The translations under genes were made by a program, and so were the position numbers. From the NCBI GenBank assembly GCA_026545225.1, contig CM048847.1:186001-250000 (forward strand): 64,000 bases of DNA, read 5' to 3'. Shown piece after piece: positions 1 to 11,873 of this stretch. How positions within the stretch are numbered: position 1 is the stretch's first letter; each line of letters begins with the position of its first letter. The stretch comes from Cornus controversa (lineage: Eukaryota; Streptophyta; Magnoliopsida; Cornales; Cornaceae). The notes under the pieces are model-generated. The model was not told where the DNA came from and searched no databases. It saw nothing but the letters and a program-made list of their open reading frames with translations.

Positions 1-100
1 TGAATGATCACAACCGTATGGTGCTCTATGCCAACTTCAACCATCTGGAAAAGTAAAAGAAACAATTCCCAAGCTATCGAGGATTTTAAATAAGTTTAGT

Positions 101-323
101 TTGAGTTGTTCTGATTCAAAAACCCATTCCTTGAGAAGTCGTGCCATAATCAGAATCGTAAGTTTCTTTTTTCCAAATTAGACCATCAAAGCATCCAAAA
201 GAAGTGACGAACATGTCAATCCGATCTTCATCACAATCGTATGGCGCTTTGTTCCAAATTCGACCGTCTGGACATCTAAAGGAAACAATTTGTAAGCTAC
301 CAACCATTTTAAACTTGTTTCAT
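101..323 (+). repeat. Satellite dimer A, shortened (223 bp)
   Basis: The first 132 bases follow the basic repeat up to cgatcttcatc. The next 91 bases match positions 53-141 of the following basic repeat, starting at acaatcgtatgg. The last about 10 bases of one repeat and the first about 52 of the next are missing, a loss of roughly 60 bp compared with the full dimer at 324-606. Classes of the 736-bp unit are most easily told apart in this segment. Confidence 0.75.
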
Positions 324-606
324 TTGAGTTGTTTTGATTAGAAATCCACATTCCAAGAGAAGTCTTGCCATAATATTAATCGTACGCTACTTTTTTCTAA
401 ATGAAACCATCAAAGGGTCCCAAAGAAATGACGAGCATGTCGATCCGATCTTCATCCATGTTTGTTTGAGTTGTTCTGAGTCAAAAAGAACAATTCCTTG
501 CAATAACCAGGCATGACCACAACCGTATGGCGCTTTGTGCTAGAATTGACCATCTGGATGTCCAGAAGAATAGAGAATGACAACAACGGTTTTGAACTTG
601 TTTCGT
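324..606 (+). repeat. Satellite dimer B-C, full length (283 bp)
   Basis: Two complete basic repeats, 324-465 and 466-606. Shared landmarks in the same positions are ttgagttgtt at the start, attcc near base 30, a gcc/gca-at-a box near base 47, ctaaatgaaaccatc against ctagaattgaccatc near base 75, and gtccc/gtcca with aagaa near base 95. This undeleted pair is the reference for the losses in the other two dimers. The first repeat contains a T run of variable length (for example gctacttttttct or gctactttttct), which accounts for some of the one-base differences in unit length. Confidence 0.78.
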
Positions 607-836
607 TTGACCTGTCCTGATTCGAAAAGTCCAATCCACGTGAAATCGTGCCATACATAGAATTATACGTTGCTTTATGCCTAATTCGACCGTGAGGACG
701 TCCTGAATCGAAAAGAGTAATTCCTTGCTGCACTCATGAATGATCACAACCGTATGGTGCTCTATGCCAACTTCAACCATCTGGACAAGTAAAAGAAACA
801 ATTCCCAAGCTATCGAGGATTTTAAACAAGTTTAGT
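607..836 (+). repeat. Satellite dimer D, shortened (230 bp)
   Basis: Bases 1-97 follow the basic repeat from ttgacctgtcctgattc to gaggacgtcc. The sequence then jumps to tgaatcgaaaagagtaattcc, which corresponds to about base 12 of the next repeat, and runs to its end. About 55 bp across the repeat boundary are missing. This is a different deletion from the one in the first dimer, so two independent losses are fixed in every 736-bp unit. Confidence 0.75.
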
Positions 837-3800
837 TTGAGTTGTTCTGATTCAAAAACCCATTCCTTGAGAAGTCGTGCCATAATCAGAATCGTAAGTT
901 TCTTTTTTCCAAATTAGACCATCAAAGCATCCAAAAGAAGTGACGAACATGTCAATCCGATCTTCATCACAACCGTATGGTGCTTTGTTCCAAATTCAAC
1001 CGTTTGGACATCTAAAGGAAACAATTAGCAAGCTACCAACCATTTTAAACTTGTTTCATTTGAGTTGTTTTGATTCAAAAACCGCATTCCAAGAGAAGTC
1101 GTGCCATAATACTAATCGTACGCTGCTTTTTTCAAAATGAAACCATCAAAGGGTCCCAAAGAAACGACGAGCATGTCGATCCGATATTCATCCATGTTTG
1201 TTTGAGTTGTTCTGAGTCGAAAGAACAATTGCTTGCTATAATCAGGCATGACGACAACCGTATGGTGCTTTGTGCTAGAATTGACCATCTGGATGTCCAG
1301 AAGAATAGAGAATGACAACAACGGTTTTGAACTTGTTTCGTTTAACCTGTCCTGATTCGAAAAGTCCAATCCACGTGAAATCGTGCCATACATAGAATTA
1401 TACGTTGCTTTATGCCTAATTCGACCGTGAGGACGTCCTGAATCGAAAAGAGTAATTTCTTGCTGCACCCATGAATGATCACAACCGTATGGTGCTCTAT
1501 GCCAACTTCAACCATCTGGACAAGTAAAAGAAACAATTCCCAAGCTATCGATGATTTGAAACAAGTTTAGTTTAAGTTGTTCTGAGTCGAAAACCCCAGT
1601 CCTTGAGAAGTTGTGTCATAATCAGAATCGTAAGTTTCTTTTTTCCAAATTAGACCATCAAAGCATCCAAAAGAAGTGACGAACATGTCAATCCGATCTT
1701 CATCACAACCGTATGGTGCTTTGTTCCAAATTCGACCGTTTCGACATCTAAAGGAAACAATTTGTAAGCTACCAACCATTTTAAACTTGTTTCCTTTGAG
1801 CTGTTATGATTAGAAAACCACATTCCAAGAGAAGTCGTGCCATAATACTAATCGTACGATATTTTTTTGTAAATGAAACCATCAAAGCGTCCCAAAGAAA
1901 CGACGAGCATGTCGATCCGATCTTCATCCATATTTGTTTGAGTTGTTATGAGTCGAAAAGAACAATTCCTTGCAATAACCAGGCATGACCACAACCGTGT
2001 GGTGCTTTGTCCTAGAATTGACCATCTGGATGTCTAGAAGAATAGAGAATGACAACAACGGTTTCGAACTTGTTTCGTTTGACTTGTCCTGATTCGAAAA
2101 TTCCAATCCATGTGAAATCGTGCCATACTTAGAATTATACGTTGCTTTATGCCAAATTCAACCGTCAGGACTTCCTGAATCAAAAAGAGTAATTCCATAC
2201 TGCACCCATGAATGATCACAACCGTATGGTGCTCTATGCCAACTTCAACCATCTGGACAAGTAAAAGAAACAATTCCCAAGCTATCGATGATTTCAAACA
2301 AGTTTAGTTTGAGTTGTTCTGATTCAAAAACCCATTCCTTGAGAAGTCGTGCCATAATCAGAATCGTAAGTTTCTTTTTTCCAAATTAGACCATCAAAGC
2401 ATCCAAAAGAAGTGACGAACATGTCAATCCGATCTTCATCACAACCGTATGGTGCTTTGTTCCAAATTCGACCGTTTGGACATCTAAAGGAAACAATTAG
2501 CAAGCTACCAACCATTTTAAACTTGTTTCATTTGAGTTGTTTTGATTCAAAAACCGCATTCCAAGAGAAGTCGTGCCATAATACTAATCGTACGCTGCTT
2601 TTTTCAAAATGAAACCATCAAAGGGTCCCAAAGAAACGACGAGCATGTCGATCCGATATTCATCCATGTTTGTTTGAGTTGTTCTGAGTCGAAAGAACAA
2701 TTGCTTGCTATAATCAGGCATGACGACAACCGTATGGTGCTTTGTGCTAGAATTGACCATCTGGATGTCCAGAAGAATAGAGAATGACAACAACGGTTTT
2801 GAACTTGTTTCGTTTGACCTGTCCTGATTCGAAAAGTCCAATCCACGTGAAATCCTGCCATACATAGAATTATACGTTGCTTTATGCCTAATTCGACCGT
2901 GAGGACGTCCTGAATCGAAAAGAGTAATTTCTTGCTGCACCCATGAATGATCACAACCGTATGGTGCTCTATGCCAACTTCAACCATCTGGACAAGTAAA
3001 AGAAACAATTCCCAAGCTATCGATGATTTGAAACAAGTTTAGTTTAAGTTGTTCTGAGTCGAAAACCCCAGTCCTTGAGAAGTTGTGTCATAATCAGAAT
3101 CGTAAGTTTCTTTTTTCCAAATTAGACCATCAAAGCATCCAAAAGAAGTGACGAACATGTCAATCCGATCTTCATCACAACCGTATGGTGCTTTGTTCCA
3201 AATTCGACCGTTTCGACATCTAAAGGAAACAATTTGTAAGCTACCAACCATTTTAAACTTGTTTCATTTGAGCTGTTATGATTAGAAAACCACATTCCAA
3301 GAGAAGTCGTGCCATAATACTAATCGTACGCTATTTTTTTGTAAATGAAACCATCAAAGCGTCCCAAAGAAACGACGAGCATGTCGATCCGATCTTCATC
3401 CATATTTGTTTGAGTTGTTATGAGTCGAAAAGAACAATTCCTTGCAATAACCAGGCATGACCACAACCGTGTGGTGCTTTGTCCTAGAATTGACCATCTG
3501 GATGTCTAGAAGAATAGAGAATGACAACAACGGTTTTGAACTTGTTTCGTTTGACCTGTCCTGATTCGAAAAGTCCAATCCACGTGAAATCGTGCCATAC
3601 ATAGAATTATACGTTGCATTATGCCTAATTCGACCGTGAGGATGTCCTGAATCGAAAATAGTAATTCCTTGCTGCACTCATGAATGATCACAACCGTATG
3701 GTGCTCTATGCCAACTTCAACCATCTGGAAAAGTAAAAGAAACAATTCCCAAGCTATCGAGGATTTTAAATAAGTTTAGTTTGAGTTGTTCTGATTCAAA

Positions 3801-5987
3801 AACCCATTCCTTGAGAAGTCGAGCCATAATCAGAATCGTAAGTTTCTTTTTTCCAAATTAGACCATCAAAGCATCCAAAAGAAGTGACGAACATGTCAAT
3901 CCGATCTTCATCACAATCGTATGGTGCTTTGTTCCAAATTTGACCGTCTGGACATCTAAAGGAAACAATTTGTAAGCTACCAACCATTTTAAACTTGTTT
4001 CATTTGAGTTGTTTTGATTAGAAAACCACATTCCAAGAGAAGTCTTGCCATAATATTAATCGTACGCTACTTTTTCTAAATGAAACCATCAAAGGGTCCC
4101 AAAGAAACGACGAGCATGTCGATCCGATCTTCATCCATGTTTGTTTGAGTTGTTCTGAGTCAAAAAGAACAATTCCTTGCAATAACCAGGCATGACCACA
4201 ACCGTATGGCGCTTTGTGCTAGAATTGACCATCTGGATGTCCAGAAGAATAGAGAATGACAACAACGGTTTGGAACTTGTTTCGTTTGACCTGTCCTGAT
4301 TCGAAAAGTCCAATCCACGTGAAATCGTGCCATACATAGAATTATACGTTGCTTTATGCCTAATTCGACCGTGAGGACGTCCTGAATCGAAAAGAGTAAT
4401 TCCTTGCTGCACTCATGAATGATCACAACCGTATGGTGCTCTATGCCAACTTCAACCATCTGGACAAGTAAAAGAAACAATTCCCAAGCTATCGATGATT
4501 TCAAACAAGTTTAGTTTGAGTTGTTCTGATTCAAAAACCCATTCCTTGAGAAGTCGTGCCATAATCAGAATCGTAAGTTTCTTTTTTCCAAATTAGACCA
4601 TCAAAGCATCCAAAAGAAGTGACGAACATGTCAATCCGATCTTCATCACAACCGTATGGTGCTTTGTTCCAAATTCGACCGTTTGGACATCTAAAGGAAA
4701 CAATTAGCAAGCTACCAACCATTTTAAACTTGTTTCATTTGAGTTGTTTTGATTCAAAAACCGCATTCCAAGAGAAGTCGTGCCATAATACTAATCGTAC
4801 GCTGCTTTTTTCAAAATGAAACCATCAAAGGGTCCCAAAGAAACGACGAGCATGTCGATCCGATATTCATCCATGTTTGTTTGAGTTGTTCTGAGTCGAA
4901 AGAACAATTGCTTGCTATAATCAGGCATGACGACAACCGTATGGTGCTTTGTGCTAGAATTGACCATCTGGATGTCCAGAAGAATAGAGAATGACAACAA
5001 CGGTTTTGAACTTGTTTCGTTTGACCTGTCCTGATTTGAAAAGTCCAATCCACGTGAAATCGTGCCATACATAGAATTATACGTTGCTTTATGCCTAATT
5101 CGACCGTGAGGACGTCCTGAATCGAAAAGAGTAATTTCTTGCTGCACCCATGAATGATCACAACCGTATGGTGCTCTATGCCAACTTCAACCATCTGGAC
5201 AAGTAAAAGAAACAATTCCCAAGCTATCGATGATTTGAAACAAGTTTAGTTTAAGTTGTTCTGAGTCGAAAACCCCAGTCCTTGAGAAGTTGTGTCATAA
5301 TCAGAATCGTAAGTTTCTTTTTTCCAAATTAGACCATCAAAGCATCCAAAAGAAGTGACGAACATGTCAATCCGATCTTCATCACAACCGTATGGTGCTT
5401 TGTTCCAAATTCGGCCGTTTCGACATCTAAAGGAAACAATTTGTAAGCTACCAACCATTTTAAACTTGTTTCATTTGAGCTGTTATGATTAGAAAACCAC
5501 ATTCCAAGAGAAGTCGTGCCATAATACTAATCGTACGCTGTTTTTTTGTAAATGAAACCATCAAAGCGTCCCAAAGAAACGACGAGCATGTCGATCCGAT
5601 CTTCATCCATATTTGTTTGAGTTGTTATGAGTCGAAAAGAACAATTCCTTGCAATAACCAGGCATGACCACAACCGTGTGGTGCTTTGTCCTAGAATTGA
5701 CCATCTGGATGTCTAGAAGAATAGAGAATAACAACAACGGTTTTGAACTTGTTTCGTTTGACCTGTCCTGATTCGAAAAGTCCAATCCACGTGAAATCGT
5801 GCCATACATAGAATTATACGTTGCATTATGCCTAATTCGACCGTGAGGACGTCCTGAATCAAAAATAGTAATTCCTTGCTGCACTCATGAATGATCACAA
5901 CCGTATGGTGCTCTATGCCAACTTCAACCATCTGGAAAAGTAAAAGAAACAATTCCCAAGCTATCGAGGATTTTAAATAAGTTTAGT

Positions 5988-8900
5988 TTGAGTTGTTCTG
6001 ATTCAAAAACCCATTCCTTGAGAAGTCGTGCCATAATCAGAATCGTAAGTTTCTTTTTTCCAAATTAGACCATCAAAGCATCCAAAAGAAGTGACGAACA
6101 TGTCAATCCGATCTTCATCACAACCGTATGGTGCTTTGTTCCAAATTCGACCGTCTGGACATCTAAAGGAAACAATTTGTAAGCTACCAACCATTTTAAA
6201 CTTGTTTCATTTGAGTTGTTTTGATTAGAAAACCACATTCCAAGAGAAGTCTTGCCATAATATTAATCGTACGCTACTTTTTCTAAATGAAACCATCAAA
6301 GGGTCCCAAAGAAACGATGAGCATGTCGATCCGATCTTCATCCATGTTTGTTTGAGTTGTTCTGAGTCAAAAAGAACAATTCCTTGCAATAACCAGGCAT
6401 GACCACAACCGTATGGCGCTTTGTGCTAGAATTGACCATCTGGATGTCCAGAAGAATAGAGAATGACAACAACGGTTTTGAACTTGTTTCGTTTGACCTG
6501 TCCTGATTCGAAAAGTCCAATCCACGTGAAATCGTGCCATACATAGAATTATACGTTGCTTTATGCCTAATTCGACCGTGAGGACGTCCTGAATCGAAAA
6601 GAGTAATTCCTTGCTGCACTCATGAATGATCACAACCGTATGGTGCTCTATGCCAACTTCAACCATCTGGACAAGTAAAAGAAACAATTCCCAAGCTATC
6701 GAGGATTTTAAACAAGTTTAGTTTGAGTTGTTCTGATTCAAAAACCCATTCCTTGAGAAGTCGTGCCATAATCAGAATCGTAAGTTTCTTTTTTCCAAAT
6801 TAGACCATCAAAGCATCCAAAAGAAGTGACGAACATGTCAATCCGATCTTCATCACAACCGTATGGTGCTTTGTTCCAAATTCAACCGTTTGGACATCTA
6901 AAGGAAACAATTAGCAAGCTACCAACCATTTTAAACTTGTTTCATTTGAGTTGTTTTGATTCAAAAACCGCATTCCAAGAGAAGTCGTGCCATAATACTA
7001 ATCGTACGCTGCTTTTTTCAAAATGAAACCATCAAAGGGTCCCAAAGAAACGACGAGCATGTCGATCCGATATTCATCCATGTTTGTTTGAGTTGTTCTG
7101 AGTCGAAAGAACAATTGCTTGCTATAATCAGGCATGACGACAACCGTATGGTGCTTTGTGCTAGAATTGACCATCTGGATGTCCAGAAGAATAGAGAATG
7201 ACAACAACGGTTTTGAACTTGTTTCGTTTAACCTGTCCTGATTCGAAAAGTCCAATCCACGTGAAATCGTGCCATACATAGAATTATACGTTGCTTTATG
7301 CCTAATTCGACCGTGAGGACGTCCTGAATCGAAAAGAGTAATTTCTTGCTGCACCCATGAATGATCACAACCGTATGGTGCTCTATGCCAACTTCAACCA
7401 TCTGGACAAGTAAAAGAAACAATTCCCAAGCTATCGATGATTTGAAACAAGTTTAGTTTAAGTTGTTCTGAGTCGAAAACCCCAGTCCTTGAGAAGTTGT
7501 GTCATAATCAGAATCGTAAGTTTCTTTTTTCCAAATTAGACCATCAAAGCATCCAAAAGAAGTGACGAACATGTCAATCCGATCTTCATCACAACCGTAT
7601 GGTGCTTTGTTCCAAATTCGACCGTTTCGACATCTAAAGGAAACAATTTGTAAGCTACCAACCATTTTAAACTTGTTTCCTTTGAGCTGTTATGATTAGA
7701 AAACCACATTCCAAGAGAAGTCGTGCCATAATACTAATCGTACGCTATTTTTTTGTAAATGAAACCATCAAAGCGTCCCAAAGAAACGACGAGCATGTCG
7801 ATCCGATCTTCATCCATATTTGTTTGAGTTGTTATGAGTCGAAAAGAACAATTCCTTGCAATAACCAGGCATGACCACAACCGTGTGGTGCTTTGTCCTA
7901 GAATTGACCATCTGGATGTCTAGAAGAATAGAGAATGACAACAACGGTTTCGAACTTGTTTCGTTTGACTTGTCCTGATTCGAAAATTCCAATCCATGTG
8001 AAATCGTGCCATACTTAGAATTATACGTTGCTTTATGCCAAATTCAACCGTCAGGACTTCCTGAATCAAAAAGAGTAATTCCATACTGCACCCATGAATG
8101 ATCACAACCGTATGGTGCTCTATGCCAACTTCAACCATCTGGACAAGTAAAAGAAACAATTCCCAAGCTATCGATGATTTCAAACAAGTTTAGTTTGAGT
8201 TGTTCTGATTCAAAAACCCATTCCTTGAGAAGTCGTGCCATAATCAGAATCGTAAGTTTCTTTTTTCCAAATTAGACCATCAAAGCATCCAAAAGAAGTG
8301 ACGAACATGTCAATCCGATCTTCATCACAACCGTATGGTGCTTTGTTCCAAATTCGACCGTTTGGACATCTAAAGGAAACAATTAGCAAGCTACCAACCA
8401 TTTTAAACTTGTTTCATTTGAGTTGTTTTGATTCAAAAACCGCATTCCAAGAGAAGTCGTGCCATAATACTAATCGTACGCTGCTTTTTTCAAAATGAAA
8501 CCATCAAAGGGTCCCAAAGAAACGACGAGCATGTCGATCCGATATTCATCCATGTTTGTTTGAGTTGTTCTGAGTCGAAAGAACAATTGCTTGCTATAAT
8601 CAGGCATGACGACAACCGTATGGTGCTTTGTGCTAGAATTGACCATCTGGATGTCCAGAAGAATAGAGAATGACAACAACGGTTTTGAACTTGTTTCGTT
8701 TGACCTGTCCTGATTCGAAAAGTCCAATCCACGTGAAATCCTGCCATACATAGAATTATACGTTGCTTTATGCCTAATTCGACCGTGAGGACGTCCTGAA
8801 TCGAAAAGAGTAATTTCTTGCTGCACCCATGAATGATCACAACCGTATGGTGCTCTATGCCAACTTCAACCATCTGGACAAGTAAAAGAAACAATTCCCA

Positions 8901-11873
8901 AGCTATCGATGATTTGAAACAAGTTTAGTTTAAGTTGTTCTGAGTCGAAAACCCCAGTCCTTGAGAAGTTGTGTCATAATCAGAATCGTAAGTTTCTTTT
9001 TTCCAAATTAGACCATCAAAGCATCCAAAAGAAGTGACGAACATGTCAATCCGATCTTCATCACAACCGTATGGTGCTTTGTTCCAAATTCGACCGTTTC
9101 GACATCTAAAGGAAACAATTTGTAAGCTACCAACCATTTTAAACTTGTTTCATTTGAGCTGTTATGATTAGAAAACCACATTCCAAGAGAAGTCGTGCCA
9201 TAATACTAATCGTACGCTATTTTTTTGTAAATGAAACCATCAAAGCGTCCCAAAGAAACGACGAGCATGTCGATCCGATCTTCATCCATATTTGTTTGAG
9301 TTGTTATGAGTCGAAAAGAACAATTCCTTGCAATAACCAGGCATGACCACAACCGTGTGGTGCTTTGTCCTAGAATTGACCATCTGGATGTCTAGAAGAA
9401 TAGAGAATGACAACAACGGTTTTGAACTTGTTTCGTTTGACCTGTCCTGATTCGAAAAGTCCAATCCACGTGAAATCGTGCCATACATAGAATTATACGT
9501 TGCATTATGCCTAATTCGACCGTGAGGATGTCCTGAATCGAAAATAGTAATTCCTTGCTGCACTCATGAATGATCACAACCGTATGGTGCTCTATGCCAA
9601 CTTCAACCATCTGGAAAAGTAAAAGAAACAATTCCCAAGCTATCGAGGATTTTAAATAAGTTTAGTTTGAGTTGTTCTGATTCAAAAACCCATTCCTTGA
9701 GAAGTCGAGCCATAATCAGAATCGTAAGTTTCTTTTTTCCAAATTAGACCATCAAAGCATCCAAAAGAAGTGACGAACATGTCAATCCGATCTTCATCAC
9801 AATCGTATGGTGCTTTGTTCCAAATTTGACCGTCTGGACATCTAAAGGAAACAATTTGTAAGCTACCAACCATTTTAAACTTGTTTCATTTGAGTTGTTT
9901 TGATTAGAAAACCACATTCCAAGAGAAGTCTTGCCATAATATTAATCGTACGCTACTTTTTCTAAATGAAACCATCAAAGGGTCCCAAAGAAACGACGAG
10001 CATGTCGATCCGATCTTCATCCATGTTTGTTTGAGTTGTTCTGAGTCAAAAAGAACAATTCCTTGCAATAACCAGGCATGACCACAACCGTATGGCGCTT
10101 TGTGCTAGAATTGACCATCTGGATGTCCAGAAGAATAGAGAATGACAACAACGGTTTGGAACTTGTTTCGTTTGACCTGTCCTGATTCGAAAAGTCCAAT
10201 CCACGTGAAATCGTGCCATACATAGAATTATACGTTGCTTTATGCCTAATTCGACCGTGAGGACGTCCTGAATCGAAAAGAGTAATTCCTTGCTGCACTC
10301 ATGAATGATCACAACCGTATGGTGCTCTATGCCAACTTCAACCATCTGGACAAGTAAAAGAAACAATTCCCAAGCTATCGATGATTTCAAACAAGTTTAG
10401 TTTGAGTTGTTCTGATTCAAAAACCCATTCCTTGAGAAGTCGTGCCATAATCAGAATCGTAAGTTTCTTTTTTCCAAATTAGACCATCAAAGCATCCAAA
10501 AGAAGTGACGAACATGTCAATCCGATCTTCATCACAACCGTATGGTGCTTTGTTCCAAATTCGACCGTTTGGACATCTAAAGGAAACAATTAGCAAGCTA
10601 CCAACCATTTTAAACTTGTTTCATTTGAGTTGTTTTGATTCAAAAACCGCATTCCAAGAGAAGTCGTGCCATAATACTAATCGTACGCTGCTTTTTTCAA
10701 AATGAAACCATCAAAGGGTCCCAAAGAAACGACGAGCATGTCGATCCGATATTCATCCATGTTTGTTTGAGTTGTTCTGAGTCGAAAGAACAATTGCTTG
10801 CTATAATCAGGCATGACGACAACCGTATGGTGCTTTGTGCTAGAATTGACCATCTGGATGTCCAGAAGAATAGAGAATGACAACAACGGTTTTGAACTTG
10901 TTTCGTTTGACCTGTCCTGATTTGAAAAGTCCAATCCACGTGAAATCGTGCCATACATAGAATTATACGTTGCTTTATGCCTAATTCGACCGTGAGGACG
11001 TCCTGAATCGAAAAGAGTAATTTCTTGCTGCACCCATGAATGATCACAACCGTATGGTGCTCTATGCCAACTTCAACCATCTGGACAAGTAAAAGAAACA
11101 ATTCCCAAGCTATCGATGATTTGAAACAAGTTTAGTTTAAGTTGTTCTGAGTCGAAAACCCCAGTCCTTGAGAAGTTGTGTCATAATCAGAATCGTAAGT
11201 TTCTTTTTTCCAAATTAGACCATCAAAGCATCCAAAAGAAGTGACGAACATGTCAATCCGATCTTCATCACAACCGTATGGTGCTTTGTTCCAAATTCGG
11301 CCGTTTCGACATCTAAAGGAAACAATTTGTAAGCTACCAACCATTTTAAACTTGTTTCATTTGAGCTGTTATGATTAGAAAACCACATTCCAAGAGAAGT
11401 CGTGCCATAATACTAATCGTACGCTGTTTTTTTGTAAATGAAACCATCAAAGCGTCCCAAAGAAACGACGAGCATGTCGATCCGATCTTCATCCATATTT
11501 GTTTGAGTTGTTATGAGTCGAAAAGAACAATTCCTTGCAATAACCAGGCATGACCACAACCGTGTGGTGCTTTGTCCTAGAATTGACCATCTGGATGTCT
11601 AGAAGAATAGAGAATAACAACAACGGTTTTGAACTTGTTTCGTTTGACCTGTCCTGATTCGAAAAGTCCAAGCCACGTGAAATCGTGCCATACATAGAAT
11701 TATACGTTGCATTATGCCTAATTCGACCGTGAGGACGTCCTGAATCAAAAATAGTAATTCCTTGCTGCACTCATGAATGATCACAACCGTATGGTGCTCT
11801 ATGCCAACTTCAACCATCTGGAAAAGTAAAAGAAACAATTCCCAAGCTATCGAGGATTTTAAATAAGTTTAGT
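5988..11873 (+). repeat. Eight-unit higher-order repeat, version I, copy 2
   Basis: It repeats the variant order of 101-5987 at an offset of 5886 bp. It carries rare variants from copy 1, for example the loss of tcg to tcc in gaaatcctgcc near 2855 and again near 8741, and caaatttgaccgtc near 3936 and near 9822. Shared private variants at a constant spacing show that the eight-unit block, not the single unit, was the piece duplicated. Confidence 0.85.

Larger units (their letters stand above)
101..836 (+). repeat. Reference 736-bp satellite unit (three dimers)
   Basis: This copy shows the internal structure of the unit. Four segments each begin with a version of ttgagttgttctga: 101-323 (223 bp), 324-465 (142 bp), 466-606 (141 bp) and 607-836 (230 bp). 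The two middle segments align with each other almost without gaps, so the basic repeat is about 142 bp. The first and last segments each align to a fused pair of basic repeats with an internal loss. The unit is therefore six basic repeats in three dimers (223 + 283 + 230 bp). The unit start is a choice of phase, not a biological boundary. Confidence 0.85.
101..5987 (+). repeat. Eight-unit higher-order repeat, version I, copy 1
   Basis: Eight 736-bp units starting at 101, 837, 1572, 2309, 3044, 3781, 4516 and 5251 form a fixed series of variant classes. Using labels based on the first dimer, the order is a1, a2, a3, a2', a3, a1, a2', a3. The same series begins again at 5988. The offset is 5887 at the first unit and 5886 at the rest. 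The one-base difference comes from a T run of six near 400 against five near 6288. Confidence 0.85.

Noticed and set aside
594..620. CENP-B-box-like string in the satellite (ttcgtttgacctgtcc)
   Set aside because: It keeps ttcg and the central a of the mammalian box but lacks the required cggg, and plants have no established CENP-B centromere box.
1851..1860. Ten-base palindrome atcgtacgat in one unit
   Set aside because: Most copies read atcgtacgct, leaving only the six-base cgtacg, so this is a single chance substitution.
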